Source: Micromussa lordhowensis (Eukaryota > Cnidaria > Anthozoa > Scleractinia > Lobophylliidae). From it: a DNA stretch of 64,000 bases. The notes under the pieces are model-generated. The model saw only the letters and a list, made by a program, of their open reading frames with translations, searched no databases and was not told where the DNA came from. The position numbers and the translations under genes were made by a program. Numbering within the stretch: position 1 is the first letter of the stretch; each line of letters starts with the position of its first letter. The stretch spans positions 1 through 64,000 of the forward strand of contig CAXHUQ010001374.1 in NCBI GenBank assembly GCA_964020085.1, in the 5' to 3' direction. Below, one piece after another: positions 58,646-64,000 of the stretch.

Positions 58646-61600
58646 TTGCTGCAAACCGCGGCTCCCAAAGTGCCGGCAAAGCCGAGCTATGGCAAATTTG
58701 GCAAGGTCACCCTCATCGCGCGTTTTCTGAAATTCTGCAAAGTTGCGACCAAGGGAAAGTCCTCCAAAAACAAGGCCAGAAAAAACACCCTGGCGCAAAT
58801 GCCATCACCTCCTAATTACAATGCACTTAAAGTGCCAACATAGCACAACATTTTGCTGCAAACCGCGGCTCCCAAAGTGCCGGCAAAGCCGAGCTATGGC
58901 AAATTTGGCAAGGTCACCCTCATCGCGCGTTTTCTGAAATTCTGCAAAGTTGCGACCAAGGGAAAGTCCTCCAAAAACAAGGCCAGAAAAAACACCCTGG
59001 CGCAAATGCCATCACCTCCTAATTACAATGCACTTAAAGTGCCAACATAGCACAACATTTTGCTGCAAACCGCGGCTCCCAAAGTGCCGGCAAAGCCGAG
59101 CTATGGCAAATTTTGCAAGGTCACCCTCATCGCGCGTTTTCTGAAATTCTGCAAAGTTGCGACCAAGGGAAAGTCCTCCAAAAACAAGGCCAGAAAAAAC
59201 ACCCTGGCGCAAATGCCATCACCTCCTAATTACAATGCACTTAAAGTGCCAACATAGCACAACATTTTGCTGCAAACCGCGGCTCCCAAAGTGCCGGCAA
59301 AGCCGAGCTATGGCAAATTTGGCAAGGTCACCCTCATCGCGCGTTTTCTGAAATTCTGCAAAGTTGCGACCAAGGGAAAGTCTTCCAAAAACAAGGCCAG
59401 AAAAAACACCCTGGCGCAAATGCCATCACCTCCTAATTACAATGCACTTAAAGTGCCAACATAGCACAACATTTTGCTGCAAACCGCGGCTCCCAAAGTG
59501 CCGGCAAAGCCGAGCTATGGCAAATTTGGCAAGGTCACCCTCATCGCGCGTTTTCTGAAATTCTGCAAAGTTGCGACCAAGGGAAAGTCCTCCAAAAACA
59601 AGGCCAGACAAAACACCCTGGCGCAAATGCCATCACCTCCTATATACAATGCACTTAAAGTGCCAACATAGCACAACATTTTGCTGCAAATCGCGGCTCC
59701 CAAAGTGCCGGCAAAGCCGAGCTATGGCAAATTTGGCAAGGTCACCCTCATCGCGCGTTTTCTGAAATTCTGCAAAGTTGCGACCAAGGGAAAGTCCTCC
59801 AAAAACAAGGCCAGAAAAAACACCCTGGCGCAAATGCCATCACCTCCTAATTACAATGCACTTAAAGTGCCAACATAGCACAACATTTTGCGGCAAACCG
59901 CGGCTCCCAAAGTGCCGGCAAAGCCGAGCTATGGCAAATTTGGCAAGGTCACCCTCATCGCGCGTTTTCTGAAATTCTGCAAAGTTGCGAGCAAGGGAAA
60001 GTCCTCCAAAAACAAGGCCAGAAAAAACACCCTGGCGCAAATGCCATCACCTCCTAATTACAATGCACTTAAAGTGCCAACATAGCACAACATTTTGCTG
60101 CAAACCGCGGCTCCCAAAGTGCCGGCAAAGCCGAGCTATGGCAAATTTGGCAAGGTCACCCTCATCGCGCGTTTTCTGAAATTCTGCAAAGTTGCGACCA
60201 AGGGAAAGTCCTCCAAAAACAAGGCCAGAAAAAACACCCTGGCGCAAATGCCATCACGTCCTAATTACAATGCACTTAAAGTGCCAACATAGCACAACAT
60301 TTTGCTGCAAACCGCGGCTCCCAAAGTGCCGGCAAAGCCGAGCTATGGCAAATTTGGCAAGGTCACCCTCATCGCGCGTTTTCTGAAATTCTGCAAAGCT
60401 GCGACCAAGGGAAAGTCCTCCAAAAACAAGGCCAGAAAAAAAACCCTGGCGCAAATGCCATCACCTCCTAATTACAATGCACTTAAAGTGCCAACATAGC
60501 ACAACATTTTGCGGCAAACCGCGGCTCCCAAAGTGCCGGCAAAGCCGAGCTATGGCAAATTTGGCAAGGTCACCCTCATCGCGCGTTTTCTGAAATTCTG
60601 CAAAGTTGCGACCAAGGGAAAGTCCTCCAAAAACAAGGCCAGAAAAAACACCCTGGCGCAAATGCCATCACCTGCTAATTACAATGCACTTAAAGTGCCA
60701 ACATAGCACAACATTTTGCTGCAAACCGCGGCTCCCAAAGTGCCGGCAAAGCCGAGCTATGGCAAATTTGGCAAGGTCACCCTCATCGCGCGTTTTCTGA
60801 AATTCTGCAAAGTTGCGACCAAGGGAAAGTCCTCCAAAAACAAGGCCAGAAAAAACACCCTGGCGCAAATGCCATCACCTCCTAATTACAATGCACTTAA
60901 AGTGCCAACATAGCACAAAATTTTGCTGTAAACCGCGGCTCCCAAAGTGCCGGCAAAGCCGAGCTATGGCAAATTTGGCAAGGTCACCCTCATCGCGCGT
61001 TTTCTGAAATTCTGCAAAGTTGCGACCAAGGGAAAGTCCTCCAAAAACAAGGCCAGAAAAAACACCCTGGCGCAAATGCCATCACCTGCTAATTACAATG
61101 CACTTAAAGTGCCAACATAGCACAACATTTTGCTGCAAACCGCGGCTCCCAAACTGCCGGCAAAGCCGAGCTATGGCAAATTTGGCAAGGTCACCCTCAT
61201 CGCGCGTTTTCTGAAATTCTGCAAAGTTGCGACCAAGGGAAAGTCCTCCAAAAACAAGGCCAGAAAAAACACCCTGGCACAAATGCCATCACCTCCTAAT
61301 TACAATGCACTTAAAGTGCCAACATAGCACAACATTTTGCTGCAAACCGCGGCTCCCAAAGTGCCGGCAAAGCCGAGCTATGGCAAATTTGGCAAGGTCA
61401 CCCTCATCGCGCGTTTTCTGAAATTCTGCAAAGTTGCGACCAAGGGAAATTCCTCCAAAAACAAGGCCAGAAAAAACACCCTGGCGCAAATGCCATCACC
61501 TCCTAATTACAATGCACTTAAAGTGCCAACATAGCACAACATTTTGCTGCAAACCGCGGCTCCCAAAGTGCCGGCAAAGCCGAGCTATGGCAAATTTGGC

Positions 61601-64000
61601 AAGGTCACCCTCATCGTGCGTTTTCTGAAATTCTGCAAAGTTGCGACCAAGGGAAAGTCCTCCAAAAACAAGGCCAGAAAAAACACCCTGGCGCAAATGC
61701 CATCACCTCCTAATTACAATGCACTTAAAGTGCCAACATAGCACAACATTTTGCTGCAAACCGTGGCTCCCAAAGTGCCGGCAAAGCCGAGCTATGGCAA
61801 ATTTGACAAGGTCACCCTCATCGCGCGTTTTCTGAAATTCTGCAAAGTTGCGACCAAGGGAAAGTCCTCCAAAAACAAGGCCAGAAAAAACACCCTGGCG
61901 CAAATGCCATCACCTCCTAATTACAATGCACTTAAAGTGCCAACATAGCACAACATTTTGCTGCAAACCGTGGCTCCCAAAGTGCCGGCAAAGCCGAGCT
62001 ATGGCAAATTTGGCAAGGTCACCCTCATCGCGCGTTTTCTGAAATTCTGCAAAGTTGCGACCAAGGGAAAGTCCTCCAAAAACAAGGCCAGAAAAAACAC
62101 CCTGGCGCAAATGCCATCACCTCCTAATTACAATGCACTTAAAGTGCCAACATAGCACAACATTTTGCTGCAAACCGAGGGTCCCAAAGTGCCGGCAAAG
62201 CCGAGCTATGGCAAATTTGGCAAGGTCACCCTCATCGCGCGTTTTCTGAAATTCTGCAAAGTTGCGACCAAGGGAAAGTCCTCCAAAAACAAGGCCAGAA
62301 AAAACACCCTGGCGCAAATGCCATCACCTCCTAATTACAATGCACTTAAAGTGCCAACATAGCACAACATTTTGCTGCAAACCGTGGCTCCCAAAGTGCC
62401 GGCAAAGCCGAGCTATGGCAAATTTGGCAAGGTCACCCTCATCGCGCGTTTTCTGAAATTCTGCAAAGTTGCGACCAAGGGAAAGTCCTCCAAAAACAAG
62501 GCCAGAAAAAACACCCTGGCGCAAATGCCATCACCTCCTAATTACAATGCACTTAAAGTTCCAACATAGCACAACATTTTGCTGCAAACCGCGGCTCCCA
62601 AAGTGCCGGCAAAGCCGAGCTATGGCAAATTTGGCAAGGTCACCCTCATCGCGCGTTTTCTGAAATTCTGCAAAGTTGCGACCAAGGGAAAGTCCTCCAA
62701 AAACAAGGCCAGAAAAAACACCCTGGCGCAAATGCCATCACCTCCTAATTACAATGCACTTAAAGTGCCAACATAGCACAACATTTTGCTGCAAACCGCG
62801 GCTCCCAAAGTGCCGGCAAAGCCGAGCTATGGCAAATTTGGCAAGGTCACCCTCATCGCGCGTTTTCTGAAATTCTGCAAAGTTGCGACCAAGGGAAAGT
62901 CCTCCAAAAACAAGGCCAGAAAAAACACCCTGGCGCAAATGCCATCACCTGCTAATTACAATGCACTTAAAGTGCCAACATAGCACAACATTTTGCTGCA
63001 AACCGCGGCTCCCAAAGTGCCGGCAAAGCCGAGCTATGGCAAATTTGGCAAGGTCACGCTCATCGCGCGTTTTCTGAAATTCTGCAAAGTTGCGACCAAG
63101 GGAAAGTCCTCCAAAAACAAGGCCACAAAAAAACACCCTGGCGCAAATGCCATCACCTCCTAATTACAATGCACTTAAAGTGCCAACATAGCACAACATT
63201 TTGCTGCAAACCGCGGCTCCCAAAGTGCCGGCAAAGCCGAGCTATGGCAAATTTGGCAAGGTCACCCTCATCGCGCGTTTTCTGAAATTCTGCAAAGTTG
63301 CGACCAAGGGAAAGTCCTCCAAAAACAAGGCCAGAAAAAACACCCTGGCGCAAATGCCATCACCTCCTAATTACAATGCACTTAAAGTGCCAACATAGCA
63401 CAAAATTTTGCTGCAAACCGCGGCTCCCAAAGTGCCGGCAAAGCCGAGCTATGGCAAATTTGGCAAGGTCACCCTCATCGCGCGTTTTCTGAAATTCTGC
63501 AAAGTTGCGACCAAGGGAAAGTCCTCCAAAAACAAGGCCAGAAAAAACACCCTGGCGCAAATGCCATGACCTCCTAATTACAATGCACTTAAAGTGCCAA
63601 CATAGCACAACATTTTGCTGCAAACCGCGGCTCCCAAAGTGCCGGCAAAGCCGAGCTATGGCAAATTTGGCAAGGTCACCCTCATCGCGCGTTTTCTGAA
63701 ATTCTGCAAAGTTGCGACCAAGGGAAAGTCCTCCAAAAACAAGGCAACAAAAAACACCCTGGCGCAAATGCCATCACCTCCTAATTACAATGCACTTAAA
63801 GTGCCAACATAGCACAAAATTTTGCTGTAAACCGCGGCTCCCAAAGTGCCGGCAAAGCCGAGCTATGGCAAATTTGGCAAGGTCACCCTCATCGCGCGTT
63901 TTCTGAAATTCTGCAAAGTTGCGACCAAGGGAAAGTCCTCCAAAAACAAGGCCAGAAAAAACACCCTGGCGCAAATGCCATCACCTGCTAATTACAATGC
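58646..64000 (-). repeat. Uniform right end of family B in this window
   Basis: Consensus-like monomers with single private changes, and a cluster with aaccgtggc at 61751, 61958 and 62372 (aaccgagggtcc at 62165 lies among them). A variant pair, acaaaattttgctgtaaacc and then cctgctaattac, occurs at 60923 and 63822, 2899 bp apart (fourteen monomers plus one base). A one-base gain gives a 208 bp monomer from 62993. The array is cut by the window edge. Confidence 0.9.

Larger units (their letters stand above)
20707..64000 (-). repeat. Family B satellite array, 207 bp monomer
   Basis: Tandem 207 bp units, registered here on ttgctgcaaac, which first occurs at 20766 and then every 207 bp to 63822. 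There are 208 full monomers with partial copies of about 60 bp at the left and 179 bp at the right; the array continues past the window. Nine single-base length changes (gains at about 33110, 33730, 41085, 41495 and 63125; losses at about 39530, 41815, 54535, and two within 52646-52850) almost cancel. Minus strand is given because the reverse complement aligns with family A in its convention. GC is about 49%. Confidence 0.97.

Noticed and set aside
20766..63974. Hundreds of 62-66 codon open frames on both strands of the 207 bp array, and a few of 89-135 codons
   Set aside because: They recur once per monomer in overlapping phases on both strands, begin and end at fixed monomer positions, and the longer ones exist only because a single stop was mutated or a 1-base indel shifted frame. 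No protein family was recognised.
1..64000. CRISPR array
   Set aside because: The units are 207-219 bp of continuous similar sequence with no short constant repeat and unique spacers, and there are no cas genes.

Overview
The whole 64 kb is tandem satellite DNA. I found no gene, RNA gene, transposon or unique spacer. Kilobase arrays of 200-220 bp monomers with higher-order variants, and no coding sequence, point to a eukaryotic chromosome, most likely centromeric, pericentromeric or other constitutive heterochromatin. Nothing in the sequence names the species or clade, and I did not recognise the satellite.

There are two arrays. Family A (1-20706) has a 219 bp monomer (about 47% GC): 94 full copies plus a truncated one, all in one orientation. 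Family B (20707-64000) has a 207 bp monomer (about 49% GC): 208 full copies plus partial copies at both ends. Read on the minus strand, family B aligns along its length with family A. They are therefore two diverged branches of one ancestral satellite, lying tail to tail in opposite orientations. They meet at about 20706 with no spacer and about one base of shared sequence.

Family A layout: 1-15550 is 71 nearly identical monomers; 15551-18397 is a zone of scattered substitutions; 18398-19667 shows a two-monomer alternation with 204 bp deletion copies; 19668-20706 is the decayed edge with a truncated last monomer. Family B layout: 20707-22835 is a decayed edge. After it comes a patchwork of local duplications of 2, 3, 4, 6, 8, 10 and 11 monomers (trimer block 23250-25681, hexamers 28218-30701 and 36500-38983, tetramer 31530-32978, others listed below). 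The array becomes more uniform towards the right end. Both arrays are most diverged at their shared junction and most uniform away from it, as expected when unequal exchange homogenises array interiors and not edges.

Both monomer lengths are multiples of three, so short open frames recur in phase at each repeat on both strands. I treat these as artefacts, not genes. The points that most merit checking are the inverted A/B junction, the blocks conserved between A and B (notably a 25 bp block), the indel-only variation of the uniform A block, and the recombination footprints in B.
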